This document shows, piece after piece, positions 7,904 through 15,546 of a stretch of 64,000 nucleotides of DNA (within the stretch, counting starts at the first letter, position 1; every line of letters starts with the position of its first letter). The position numbers and the translations under genes were made by a program. The DNA lies in assembly GCF_023101205.1 (NCBI RefSeq), contig NZ_CP078078.1, positions 434,001 to 498,000 on the forward strand. Reading direction: 5' to 3'. The notes beneath the pieces are model-generated. The model was not told the origin of the DNA. It ran no database searches and saw only the letters and a program-made list of their open reading frames with translations. This DNA is from Microbacterium aurugineum (lineage in GTDB: Bacteria > Actinomycetota > Actinomycetes > Actinomycetales > Microbacteriaceae).

Positions 7904-9247
7904 TCAGCGATCGTCGTCGCGGTTCTTCGGGCTGCGGATCGGCGTGGTCACGGCGGCTTCGTCGCTGAACTCGATCGGGTCCACCTCGACGACCCGCAGC
8001 GGACGGGTCTCGTCGAGGGTGAGCAGGAATCGACGGTTCTCGGCGCGACGCAGGCGCCCCGAGGTCGCGACCCAGATGACGCCGATCGCGCACGCGACGA
8101 ATCCGGCTGTGCCACCGAGCATGATGGCCGCGCGCGGTCCGAAGACGTCGGCGACCCACCCGGCGATCGGCGCGCCCACGGGCGTCGATCCCATGATCAC
8201 AGCCATGTAGAGGGCGAGCACCCGTCCGCGCAGGGTCGGTTCGGTCGTGATCTGCACGTAGCCGTTCGCGGTCGTCAGCAGGGTCACGATCATGAACCCG
8301 GTGAACGTCAAGGTGACGGCATAGGACGCGTAGGTCGGCATCGCGGAGGAGACGAACGCGGCGATGCCGAACCCTCCGGCCGCGAGGATGACGACCCGCA
8401 CCCTGGCCCTGTCGCGGCGCGCCGCCAGCAGCGCGCCGATGAGGGAGCCGATCGCGAGAACGGAACTGAGGACGCCGTAGCCGTCGGCCCCGGCGCCGAA
8501 CTCGAGCGCCATGGTCGAGGCGAAGATCGGGAAGTTCATGCCGAACGCGCCGATCAGGAACACCGTGACGAACACCACGCGCAGATCGCTGCGGCCCCAT
8601 ACGTATCGGAAGCCGTCGGCGAGGCCGCCGCGACTGCGGCTCTTGAGGCGGGGCGCGAGGAGGCCCGTGCGCAGCATCGACAGGGCGAGGATCATCGCGA
8701 GGAAGGTCGCGGCGTTCACGATGAAGACCCAGCCGGAACCGATCGCGACGATCAGCAGACCGCCGACCGCCGGGCCGATCATCCGCGCCAGGTTGAACGA
8801 CGCCGAGTTCAGGGCGACGGCGTTGGAGGTGTCGCCGGTCGAGACCATGTCGGAGACGAAGGCCTGTCGGGCGGGAGCGTCGAAAGCGTTCACGATGCCG
8901 AATCCGAGGGCGAAGCCGAACATCATCGGCAGCGTCATCAGGCCGTTCAGCAGCAGCACGCCGACCGCGACGGCCAGGGCGAGCAGCGCCGACTGCGTGG
9001 CGAACAGGATGTGTCGTCGGTCGAACCGGTCGGCCACCCAGCCGGTGAGGCTCACCAGCACGAGCGGCGGCCCGAACTGCAGGGCCATCGTGACGCCCAT
9101 CGCGGTCGCGTCGTTGTCGGTCAGCTCGGTCAGCACGACCCAGTCCTGGGCTGTCGCCTGCATCCAGCCGCCGACGTTGGAGACCAGGGCTCCGGCGAAC
9201 CAGATCCGGTAGTTGATGTTCGCGAAGGAACGGAACATCGCGCTCAT
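7904..9247 (-). CDS. MFS transporter, MarR-linked efflux type
   Basis: A 447-residue permease of the MFS_3/enterobactin-exporter-like branch with about 12 membrane segments. It opens with FRSFANINYRIWFAGALVSN, and the loop 2-3 motif reads GWVADRFDRRH. A basic and acidic cytoplasmic tail of about 50 residues follows (LTLDETRPLRVVEVDPIEF). The start overlaps the upstream MarR gene by four bases (ATGA), so regulator and transporter are one transcript. The arrangement is typical of drug or metabolite efflux regulated by its co-encoded MarR protein; the substrate is unknown. Confidence 0.87.
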   Translation of the reverse strand: MSAMFRSFANINYRIWFAGALVSNVGGWMQATAQDWVVLTELTDNDATAMGVTMALQFGPPLVLVSLTGWVADRFDRRHILFATQSALLALAVAVGVLLLNGLMTLPMMFGFALGFGIVNAFDAPARQAFVSDMVSTGDTSNAVALNSASFNLARMIGPAVGGLLIVAIGSGWVFIVNAATFLAMILALSMLRTGLLAPRLKSRSRGGLADGFRYVWGRSDLRVVFVTVFLIGAFGMNFPIFASTMALEFGAGADGYGVLSSVLAIGSLIGALLAARRDRARVRVVILAAGGFGIAAFVSSAMPTYASYAVTLTFTGFMIVTLLTTANGYVQITTEPTLRGRVLALYMAVIMGSTPVGAPIAGWVADVFGPRAAIMLGGTAGFVACAIGVIWVATSGRLRRAENRRFLLTLDETRPLRVVEVDPIEFSDEAAVTTPIRSPKNRDDDR

Positions 9248-9684
9248 CGCTCCACCACCCGTCGCATCAACGCGCTCGCTTCGCGCAGCGTGGTGAGTTC
9301 GTCCTCGGTGTAGTCCACCTCGCGCAGCATGTCGGCCAGCAGCTCGTCGCGCCGCCGGATGGTCTCGGCGACGATCTCGATGCCGGCGTCGGTGATGTCG
9401 ACCTGCACGCGTCGACGGTCGTCTTCGTCGGGGGTGCGCACGACGAAGCCCTGTTCCTCGAGGCCGTTGATCGTGCTGGTCATCGAGGGCGCCGTCACCC
9501 GCTCGCGCTCGGCGAGGGTCGAGATCGTGCGGCGACCGTTCATGCGCAGGTCGGCGAGCACCGCGAGCTGCGCGTCGCTCATCGAGTCCGCGGCCCGTGC
9601 GCACCGGAGGCGCCGAGCCAGGCGGAAGGTGGCCATACGCAGATCTGTGGCGGTGAGGTGGAGGGATTCATCGGACGCAGACAT
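9244..9684 (-). CDS. MarR-family transcriptional regulator
   Basis: A 146-residue winged-helix regulator. The recognition region is MSDAQLAVLADLRMNGRRTISTLAERERVTAPSMTSTI and the wing is TPDEDDRRRVQVDITDAG, both diagnostic for MarR. It is the first gene of a two-gene operon with an MFS exporter. A perfect 17-bp palindrome (9688-9704) ends three bases before its start codon and contains the likely -10, so autorepression released by a ligand is expected. No Shine-Dalgarno sequence is visible. Confidence 0.92.
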   Translation of the reverse strand: MSASDESLHLTATDLRMATFRLARRLRCARAADSMSDAQLAVLADLRMNGRRTISTLAERERVTAPSMTSTINGLEEQGFVVRTPDEDDRRRVQVDITDAGIEIVAETIRRRDELLADMLREVDYTEDELTTLREASALMRRVVER

Positions 9685-9687
9685 TAC

Positions 9688-9704
9688 TTAGATAGCCTAT
9701 CTAA
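9688..9704. promoter_or_regulatory. MarR operator palindrome
   Basis: TTAGATAG-C-CTATCTAA is a perfect 17-bp palindrome centred at 9696. On the minus strand it contains TATCTA (9694-9689), a good -10 four bases before the ATG at 9684. Operator, -10 and probable transcript start therefore coincide. The cutC gene diverges 45 bp away. Confidence 0.8.
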
Positions 9705-9748
9705 TTTTCTGGCGCTCTGGTGCGGCCGAGGCCGGGCACAATGGAGGG

Positions 9749-10486
9749 GTGACCCGAACGATCGCTCTCGAAATCGCCGTGCAGGACCCCGCAGGAGTGC
9801 GCATCGCCGCAGAAGTCGGCGCCGACCGCGTCGAGCTCGCGACGGCCCTCGCCCTCGGTGGGCTGACCCCGTCGCCCGCGACCGTCGAGCTGTCGGTCGA
9901 GGCGGCCGGACAGACCGGCCCCGAGGTGCATGTGCTGATCCGGCCGCGCGCCGGCGGCTTCCACTACTCCGAGGATGAACTCGCCGTCTCCGAGCGCGAC
10001 GTCCGTCACGCGATCAGTGCCGGCGCGAGCGGGGTGGTCATCGGCGCGCTCGACGCCGAGGGACGCCTCGACCTGTTCGCCATGGCACGGCTTCGCGACG
10101 CGGCCGGGGGAGCCCCCGTCACGCTGCACCGTGCCATCGACATGACCGCGGACCCGGTCGCGACGCTGCGCAGCGCCCGCGAGCTCGGTCTGCGCCGAGT
10201 GCTCACCTCGGGCGGCGCGTCCGCCGCGATCGACGGCATCGACACCCTGCGTGCTCTCGTCGCCGCAGCCGAGGGGGAGATCGAGGTCATGGCAGGCAGC
10301 GGGGTCGACGTCGACAGCGCCCCCGTGCTCGCGGGCGCCGGCGTCGACGCGCTCCACTTCTCCGCCAAGCGGGCCGTGCTCGAAGACGGCGGCGTGCGGA
10401 TGGGATCGGCCTCCGATGGGGTCGGCGGCTACGAGGTGACCGACCGCGACACCGCGTTCGCGATCCGGGATGCGCTCGGGCGGTAG
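9749..10486 (+). CDS. cutC: CutC-family TIM-barrel protein
   Basis: A 245-residue protein of the CutC family, historically called a copper homeostasis protein. The family fingerprint is clear: GADRVELATALALGGLTPS near residues 28-46, IRPRAGGFHYSEDE, VTLHRAID, VLTSGG and MAGSGVD. The GTG start at 9749 follows GGAGG at 9741-9745. It diverges from the MarR/MFS pair but shows no functional link to it. The link of CutC to copper is weakly supported in the family, so the physiological role is uncertain. Confidence 0.9.
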   Translation: MTRTIALEIAVQDPAGVRIAAEVGADRVELATALALGGLTPSPATVELSVEAAGQTGPEVHVLIRPRAGGFHYSEDELAVSERDVRHAISAGASGVVIGALDAEGRLDLFAMARLRDAAGGAPVTLHRAIDMTADPVATLRSARELGLRRVLTSGGASAAIDGIDTLRALVAAAEGEIEVMAGSGVDVDSAPVLAGAGVDALHFSAKRAVLEDGGVRMGSASDGVGGYEVTDRDTAFAIRDALGR

Positions 10487-10518
10487 CCGCTCCTCCGTGC
10501 TCTCGATAGGCTCGCACC

Positions 10519-11373
10519 GTGATGGATACCCGCGAGTTCACCGATGCCTATGGCGTCGACATCGTCTATGACGTCCATCCTGCGGACGGGACGCCCCGCG
10601 GAGTCGTGCAGCTTCTGCACGGCGTCGGGGAGCACGCCGGGAGATACGGCGCCCTGATCGGGGCTCTCACCACCGCCGGCTTCCACGTGTACGCCGATGA
10701 CCACCGGGGCCACGGCCGCACCGGCATCCGTCAGCACGGCGGCCCCGAGAAGCTCGGACGCCTGGGCAAGGGCGGGTTGCGCGCGGCCGAGGAGGCCGTC
10801 TGGCAGCTGACGGGCATCATCCGTGCGGAGAACCCCGATCTGCCGCTCGTGCTGCTCGGGCATTCCTGGGGCTCGTTCCTGGCGCAGATGCTCGTCAACG
10901 ACCATCCCGAAGCCTGGGACGCCGTCATCCTCTCGGGGTCCGCACTGCGGATGCCGGGGTCGCTCAACGCAGCGCCCCTGAACGCGCGGTGGGCCGGCGA
11001 GGGGGCCACCGGCCTCGAATGGCTCAGCCGTGACCCGGCCGTGTGGGCCGCTTTCGACGAGGATCCGCTGACCACCGACGTTCCGCTCCTCAAGCTCTTC
11101 GGTCCGATCGAGGCGGCGAAGCTCTACGGCCGGCCCGCGAAAGACCTCGGCCACGACATCCCGATGCTGCTGCTGGTCGGGCGCGACGACCCGGTGGGCG
11201 GCCCCCGCAGCGTGCACAAGCTCGCCGACGAGTACCGCAACCGGTCCGGACTCACCGACGTCACGACGCTGGTCTATCCGGACGCGCGCCACGAGATCTT
11301 CGCGGAGCTGCAGCAGGACGAGGTGCGAGCCGACGTGCTCTCCTGGCTCGACAAGCACATCCCGGCGCGCTGA
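10519..11373 (+). CDS. Alpha/beta hydrolase (S33, monoacylglycerol-lipase-like)
   Basis: A 284-residue alpha/beta hydrolase of the Hydrolase_4 / serine aminopeptidase S33 group. The catalytic triad is readable: Ser116 in GHSWGS, Asp223 or Asp224 in VGRDDPVGG, and His258 in DARHEI. LLHGVGEHAGRY provides the oxyanion loop, and YADDHRGHGRT is typical of monoacylglycerol lipases. The GTG at 10519 is preceded at exactly six bases by TAGGCT (10507-10512), so the mRNA is probably leaderless. A second start (ATG 10522) follows at once. The natural substrate is unknown. Confidence 0.88.
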   Translation: MMDTREFTDAYGVDIVYDVHPADGTPRGVVQLLHGVGEHAGRYGALIGALTTAGFHVYADDHRGHGRTGIRQHGGPEKLGRLGKGGLRAAEEAVWQLTGIIRAENPDLPLVLLGHSWGSFLAQMLVNDHPEAWDAVILSGSALRMPGSLNAAPLNARWAGEGATGLEWLSRDPAVWAAFDEDPLTTDVPLLKLFGPIEAAKLYGRPAKDLGHDIPMLLLVGRDDPVGGPRSVHKLADEYRNRSGLTDVTTLVYPDARHEIFAELQQDEVRADVLSWLDKHIPAR

Positions 11374-11390
11374 CGGCTTCTTCCCCGGCG

Positions 11391-11448
11391 GTGCGGGATC
11401 GAAAACGCGCCTGAGGGGTGGGTGCGAGGCGCGAAATCCATCCCGCAC
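11391..11448. repeat. TGCGGGATC-type palindromic element, copy 1
   Basis: The left half (11391-11412) begins GTGCGGGATCGAAAACGCG and the right half (11427-11448) ends ATCCCGCAC. The outer nine and inner seven bases pair; the middle is mismatched. It shares its core with elements at 39408, 39769 and 40863. It lies just after the hydrolase gene and may act as its terminator. Confidence 0.65.
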
Positions 11449-11487
11449 GGGCCCCGCGGGCGGAGTTCCGCGCCTTAAGCTGGAACC

Positions 11488-12537
11488 GTGCACGGTGAAT
11501 ACAAGGTTCCAGGCGGAAAGCTCGTCGTCGTCGACCTCGAGATCGAGGATGACCGGATCTCTCGCTTCCGCCTCGCCGGCGACTTCTTCCTCGAGCCGGA
11601 CTCGGCGCTGGACGACATCGACGCCGCCGTCAACGGGATGCCCGCCGAGTCGGATGCCTCGGCCATCGCCGCCGCCGTCCGCGGAGCCCTGCCCGACGGT
11701 GCACAGCTGCTCGGATTCACCCCCGAGGCCGTCGGCACCGCGGTGCGCCGCGCGCTCGTGACCGCTCCGGGATGGCGTGACTTCGACTGGGAGATCGTGC
11801 ACGACGCGGCCGTGTCGCCCCGGATGAACCTGGCGCTCGACGAGGTTCTGACCTCACGCGTCGGCGAGGGACGACGTCGTCCGACTCTGCGCATCTGGGA
11901 ATGGGACGAATCGGCCGTCGTGATCGGGTCGTTCCAGTCCTACCGGAACGAGGTCGATCCGGAAGGCGCTGCGAAGCACGGGTTCGACGTCGTCCGCCGC
12001 ATCTCCGGTGGCGGGGCGATGCTCATGGCCGCCGGGCAGATCATCACCTACTCGCTCTACGTGCCGGCGTCCCTCGTCGCGGGCATGACGTTCGCCGACT
12101 CCTACGCGTTCCTCGACGACTGGGTGCTGCAGGCCCTGCGGTCGCTGGGCATCGACGCGGTCTACCAGCCGCTCAACGACATCGCGAGCCCGACCGGCAA
12201 GATCGGGGGTGCCGCGCAGAAGCGACTCGCGAACGGGGGAGTGCTGCACCACGCCACCCTCTCCTACGACATCGACGGTCAGATGATGACCGAGGTCCTG
12301 CGCATCGGGCGCGAGAAGCTCAGCGACAAGGGCACCACGTCGGCGGCCAAGCGGGTCGATCCGCTGCGCACGCAGACCGGGCTCGAGCGTGCGGAGATCA
12401 TCGAGCGCTTCAAGGACACCTTCCGCTCGCTGACCGACGCGGAGACCGGATCGGTGACAGCGGACGAGTACGCCGATGCCGAGGCCCTCGTCGCTTCGAA
12501 GTTCGCCACCGAGGCATGGCTGCATCGGGTGCCGTGA
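11488..12537 (+). CDS. lplA: Lipoate-protein ligase with N-terminal accessory domain (LplB-LplA order)
   Basis: A 349-residue enzyme that activates lipoate as lipoyl-AMP and attaches it to E2 or GcvH lysines. Residues 1-90 (HGEYKVPGGKLVVVDLEI, FRLAGDFFLEP) resemble the separate LplB accessory protein of archaea. Residues 100-349 are the catalytic domain, with RRISGGGAM at 170-178 and Lys238 in PTGKIGGAAQKR. This order is the reverse of E. coli LplA, where the small domain is C-terminal. The GTG start lies six bases after TAAGCT (11476-11481), indicating a leaderless mRNA. It overlaps the methyltransferase downstream by four bases. Confidence 0.87.
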   Translation: MHGEYKVPGGKLVVVDLEIEDDRISRFRLAGDFFLEPDSALDDIDAAVNGMPAESDASAIAAAVRGALPDGAQLLGFTPEAVGTAVRRALVTAPGWRDFDWEIVHDAAVSPRMNLALDEVLTSRVGEGRRRPTLRIWEWDESAVVIGSFQSYRNEVDPEGAAKHGFDVVRRISGGGAMLMAAGQIITYSLYVPASLVAGMTFADSYAFLDDWVLQALRSLGIDAVYQPLNDIASPTGKIGGAAQKRLANGGVLHHATLSYDIDGQMMTEVLRIGREKLSDKGTTSAAKRVDPLRTQTGLERAEIIERFKDTFRSLTDAETGSVTADEYADAEALVASKFATEAWLHRVP

Positions 12538-13535
12538 CGGCTCCGGAGCCTGACCTCCCGACCCCGATCACCGGTGCGGTCACGATCATCGAGGGCGACA
12601 ACCTCGTGGTCGCGGCCACTCTGCCGTCGGCGTCCTTCACGCTCGTGTACCTCGATCCGCCGTTCAACACCGGTCGCACGCAGGAGCGCCAGGTCGTGAC
12701 CGCGCGACGCTCGTTCACAACTCCGCAGGAATCCGCGGGGGTCGCGGAGCCCGGTCCGGAATCCGGCGGTGCCGAGGGTGTGAGCAGTGCAGAACTGAGG
12801 AGTTCTGAACCGGGGCCCGCCGTGCCCGAGACCGAGGTGCGCCACGGATTCCACGGCCATGCCTACGAGCGGGTGCGCGGAATCCTCCGTGCCTACGACG
12901 ACCGCTTCGACGACTACGGTGCCTTCCTCATGCCGCGGCTCGAGGAGGCGTGGCGACTGCTCGCCGACGACGGCACCCTCTACCTGCACCTCGACTACCG
13001 GGAGGCGCACTACGCGAAGGTGATGCTCGACGCAGTGTTCGGGCGCGACTGCTTCCTGAACGAGCTGATCTGGGCGTACGACTACGGCGCGAAGTCGCGC
13101 AGTCGCTGGCCGACCAAGCACGACACGATCCTGGTCTACGTGAAGAACCCTCGGGCGTACGTCTTCAACTCGGACGAGGTCGACCGCGAGCCGTACATGG
13201 CCCCCGGGCTCGTGACTCCCGAGAAGGCGGCTCGCGGCAAGCTCCCCACCGACGTGTGGTGGCACACGATCGTGCCGACGACCGGGCGCGAGAAGACCGG
13301 CTATCCGACGCAGAAGCCCGAAGGGATCCTCCGGCGGATCGTGACGGCCTCGAGCCGCCCGGGCGATCGGGTGCTCGATCTGTTCGCGGGCAGCGGGACG
13401 ACCGGCGCGGTGGCATCGGCGCTCGGTCGCGATGCCGTGCTCGTCGATGACAACCCCGAGGCGATCGGGATCATGAGGGCGCGGATGCCGCACGCCGAGG
13501 TGACACACCTCGACGCGGGGTCACACCGGGCGTAG
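12534..13535 (+). CDS. Solitary beta-class DNA methyltransferase (N4-C or N6-A)
   Basis: A 333-residue S-adenosylmethionine-dependent amino-methyltransferase. Motif IV (LDPPFNTG, 40-47) precedes motif I (DLFAGSGTTG, 282-291), the beta-class order. A low-complexity Pro/Glu/Ser-rich insert of about 50 residues (about 48-100) sits just after motif IV. No endonuclease gene lies nearby, so it is an orphan methylase. The start is GTG 12534, overlapping the lipoate ligase stop (GTGA); ATG 12516 is an in-frame alternative. Its 3' end overlaps the convergent TetR gene by 15 bases. The recognition site cannot be predicted from the sequence. Confidence 0.87.
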   Translation: MTAPEPDLPTPITGAVTIIEGDNLVVAATLPSASFTLVYLDPPFNTGRTQERQVVTARRSFTTPQESAGVAEPGPESGGAEGVSSAELRSSEPGPAVPETEVRHGFHGHAYERVRGILRAYDDRFDDYGAFLMPRLEEAWRLLADDGTLYLHLDYREAHYAKVMLDAVFGRDCFLNELIWAYDYGAKSRSRWPTKHDTILVYVKNPRAYVFNSDEVDREPYMAPGLVTPEKAARGKLPTDVWWHTIVPTTGREKTGYPTQKPEGILRRIVTASSRPGDRVLDLFAGSGTTGAVASALGRDAVLVDDNPEAIGIMRARMPHAEVTHLDAGSHRA

Positions 13536-14090
13536 CAGCACGAGGAACTGTTCGATCTCGGCGGCCATGTCGAGGGAGGGATCGAGCATCCACGCGGTCT
13601 GGAGCCCGTCGGCCAGGGCATGCAACGAGCGGACGACCCAGGCCGGATCGAGGTCGGCTCGGAGGAGACCGGCTTCCTGGTCGGCGGCGACCTGCGCGCG
13701 CGTGAAAGCTTCGATGCGGTCGGTGCGCTCACGGAAGTAGGCATGCGCGGGGTGCGAGGGGTCTCCGGCCTCCGCGGCCAGCTGCGCATACAGCTGTACG
13801 AGGCCCGGCACCGACGCATTGTGACGCATGATCGCGAGGAACGCGGCGGAGGCGTCTTCGGCCGTGTACTGCTGCTGGTCCCGGTCGTCGCGGGCGCGCA
13901 GGATCGCGACGAACAGCTCTTCCTTGGAGCCGAAGTAGTGCAGGAGTCCGGCGGGGCTGAGTCCCGCTGCATCCGCGATCTCGCGGACGGAAGCCTTCCG
14001 GTATCCGTGTTCGGCGACGACGGCGAGCGCCGCGTCGAGGATCTCCTCGCGCTTCGCCACGCCCTTGGCGTAGGCCCCTCGTGTCGACAT
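13521..14090 (-). CDS. TetR/AcrR-family regulator
   Basis: A 189-residue regulator. The DNA-binding domain reads EEILDAALAVVAEHGYRKASVREIADAAGLSPAGLLHYFGSKEELF in the standard TetR pattern (described by motif; residues 14-58), followed by a ligand domain without clear homology. It is divergent from an MFS/esterase operon, which it probably controls. TACCCT (14097-14102) lies six bases before the ATG, suggesting leaderless transcription. Related operator sites are at 14126-14140 and 14186-14210. Its stop codon lies inside the 3' end of the convergent methyltransferase gene. Confidence 0.9.
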   Translation of the reverse strand: MSTRGAYAKGVAKREEILDAALAVVAEHGYRKASVREIADAAGLSPAGLLHYFGSKEELFVAILRARDDRDQQQYTAEDASAAFLAIMRHNASVPGLVQLYAQLAAEAGDPSHPAHAYFRERTDRIEAFTRAQVAADQEAGLLRADLDPAWVVRSLHALADGLQTAWMLDPSLDMAAEIEQFLVLLRPV

Positions 14091-14125
14091 GGCCCCAGGG
14101 TATCCGTCGTGTCTGGATCACGAAA

Positions 14126-14210
14126 ACCAAACATCGTTCGTGAATGTCTTGCGACAGGGGTGGCCGATCTGCCAGCATGTCCGATGAATACCGAACATCG
14201 TTTGGTATTC
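14126..14210. promoter_or_regulatory. Two TetR operator-like sites between divergent genes
   Basis: Site 2 is a 25-bp imperfect palindrome (14186-14210) with outer arms GAATACC and GGTATTC around GAACATCGTTT. Site 1 (ACCAAACATCGTTCG, 14126-14140) carries the same core in the opposite orientation. One lies upstream of the TetR promoter and the other just before the MFS gene, as expected for a regulator controlling both directions. Confidence 0.7.
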
Positions 14211-14238
14211 ATACACAACCGCTCAACGAGGAGCCGAC

Positions 14239-15546
14239 ATGTCCCTTCCCCCTCTCGACCCGGCCGCCGAACTCGCCCCGACCGGCACGATCCGCTCAGC
14301 CCCGCCCGCAGCCGGAGAACCGGCGGCGAGCCCGCCCGCGAACCGGCGACTGCTGCCCAGCCTGCTGATCGCCTCGCTCACCCTGTTCGCCACCTACGGC
14401 GGTCTCATCGCGATCCTCCTGCCCAGCCAGGTGCTGATGATCGACGAGGCGAACAAGGTCGGCAACCTCGCCGTCGTCACCACGATCTCCTTCGTGTTCA
14501 CGCTGTTCGCGCAGCCGATTGTGGGCGCCTTGAGCGACCGCACGCGCTCGCGCTTCGGGCGCCGTGTGCCGTGGATGGTGCTCGGCGCCATCGTCGGCGG
14601 TGTCTTCCTGTTCGGCATGGGGTCCCTGACGGACATCCTCTGGATCACGGTGTTCTGGGTGATCATCCAGGTGGCGCTGAACTTCTTCCAGGCGCCCCTC
14701 ACCGCGATCACCGCCGACCGCTTTCCGCGCTCGAAGCGCGGCGGAGCGAGCGCGATGATCGGACTCGGCACGCAGGTCGGCATGACGGTCGGCGTCATGC
14801 TCGCCGGTGCCTTCGCCGCGCAGATCGGCGTCGGCTACGCGGTGTTCGGTGGAGCCGTGATCGTGGTGGCGCTGCTGTTCGCGTTCGTGAACCGGGACTG
14901 GTCCTCGCGGCACGCTTCGGTCGATCCGTTCCGCTGGAGTGCGTTCTTCAGGGGCTTCTGGATCGATCCACGCCGTCACCCGGACTTCGCGTGGGCGTTC
15001 ACGGCTCGCTTCCTGCTGATCCTCGGCTACTTCGTCGTCAGCGCCTACCAGCTCTACATGCTCACCGACTACATCGGGCTGCCGCTCGCAGATGCGCAGG
15101 GCGCCGTCGTCACCCTGACCCTCGTGGCCTTCGTCCCGACGCTGATCGCGATCGGCCTGTCCGGATGGTGGAGCGACAAGGTCGGTCGTCGCAAGGTGTT
15201 CATCTACGTCGCCTCCGCCGTGATGGTGGTGGGCCTGGCGATGCCCGTGCTGCAGCCGAACATGACGGGGATGATCCTGATGAGCATCATCAACGGCATC
15301 GGGTTCGGTCTGTACATGTCGGTGGATGCCGCGCTGATGACCGAAGTGCTGCCGAACGAGGGGGTGTCGGCGGGCAAGGACCTCGGCATCCTCAACGTCG
15401 CGACCAACGTGCCGCAGGCGCTGAGCCCGGCGATCGGCGGAGTCATCATCACGTCCCTCGGGGGCTATGCGATGCTCTTCATCTTCGCGATCGTGTTCGT
15501 GATCCTCGCCGCCGTCGCGACCGCACCGATCAAGGGAGTGCGCTGA
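14239..15546 (+). CDS. MFS transporter, GPH/SLC45-like
   Basis: A 435-residue permease with about 12 membrane segments. The loop 2-3 motif reads GALSDRTRSRFGRRVPWM, typical of glycoside-pentoside-hexuronide and SLC45-like sugar carriers; a second such loop reads GWWSDKVGRRK. A proline-rich cytoplasmic N-terminus of about 35 residues precedes the first helix. GAGGAG at about 14228-14233 serves the ATG at 14239. The next gene, a carboxylesterase, starts inside its stop codon. Transporter plus esterase under a divergent TetR suggests uptake and hydrolysis of an ester-containing compound (inference). Confidence 0.83.
   Translation: MSLPPLDPAAELAPTGTIRSAPPAAGEPAASPPANRRLLPSLLIASLTLFATYGGLIAILLPSQVLMIDEANKVGNLAVVTTISFVFTLFAQPIVGALSDRTRSRFGRRVPWMVLGAIVGGVFLFGMGSLTDILWITVFWVIIQVALNFFQAPLTAITADRFPRSKRGGASAMIGLGTQVGMTVGVMLAGAFAAQIGVGYAVFGGAVIVVALLFAFVNRDWSSRHASVDPFRWSAFFRGFWIDPRRHPDFAWAFTARFLLILGYFVVSAYQLYMLTDYIGLPLADAQGAVVTLTLVAFVPTLIAIGLSGWWSDKVGRRKVFIYVASAVMVVGLAMPVLQPNMTGMILMSIINGIGFGLYMSVDAALMTEVLPNEGVSAGKDLGILNVATNVPQALSPAIGGVIITSLGGYAMLFIFAIVFVILAAVATAPIKGVR

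Noticed and set aside
7554..8600. A 348-codon frame joining the small acidic protein with sequence over the MFS gene
   Set aside because: The upstream part is a shadow of the MFS gene; only the ATG at 7841 has its own promoter-like element and plausible protein.
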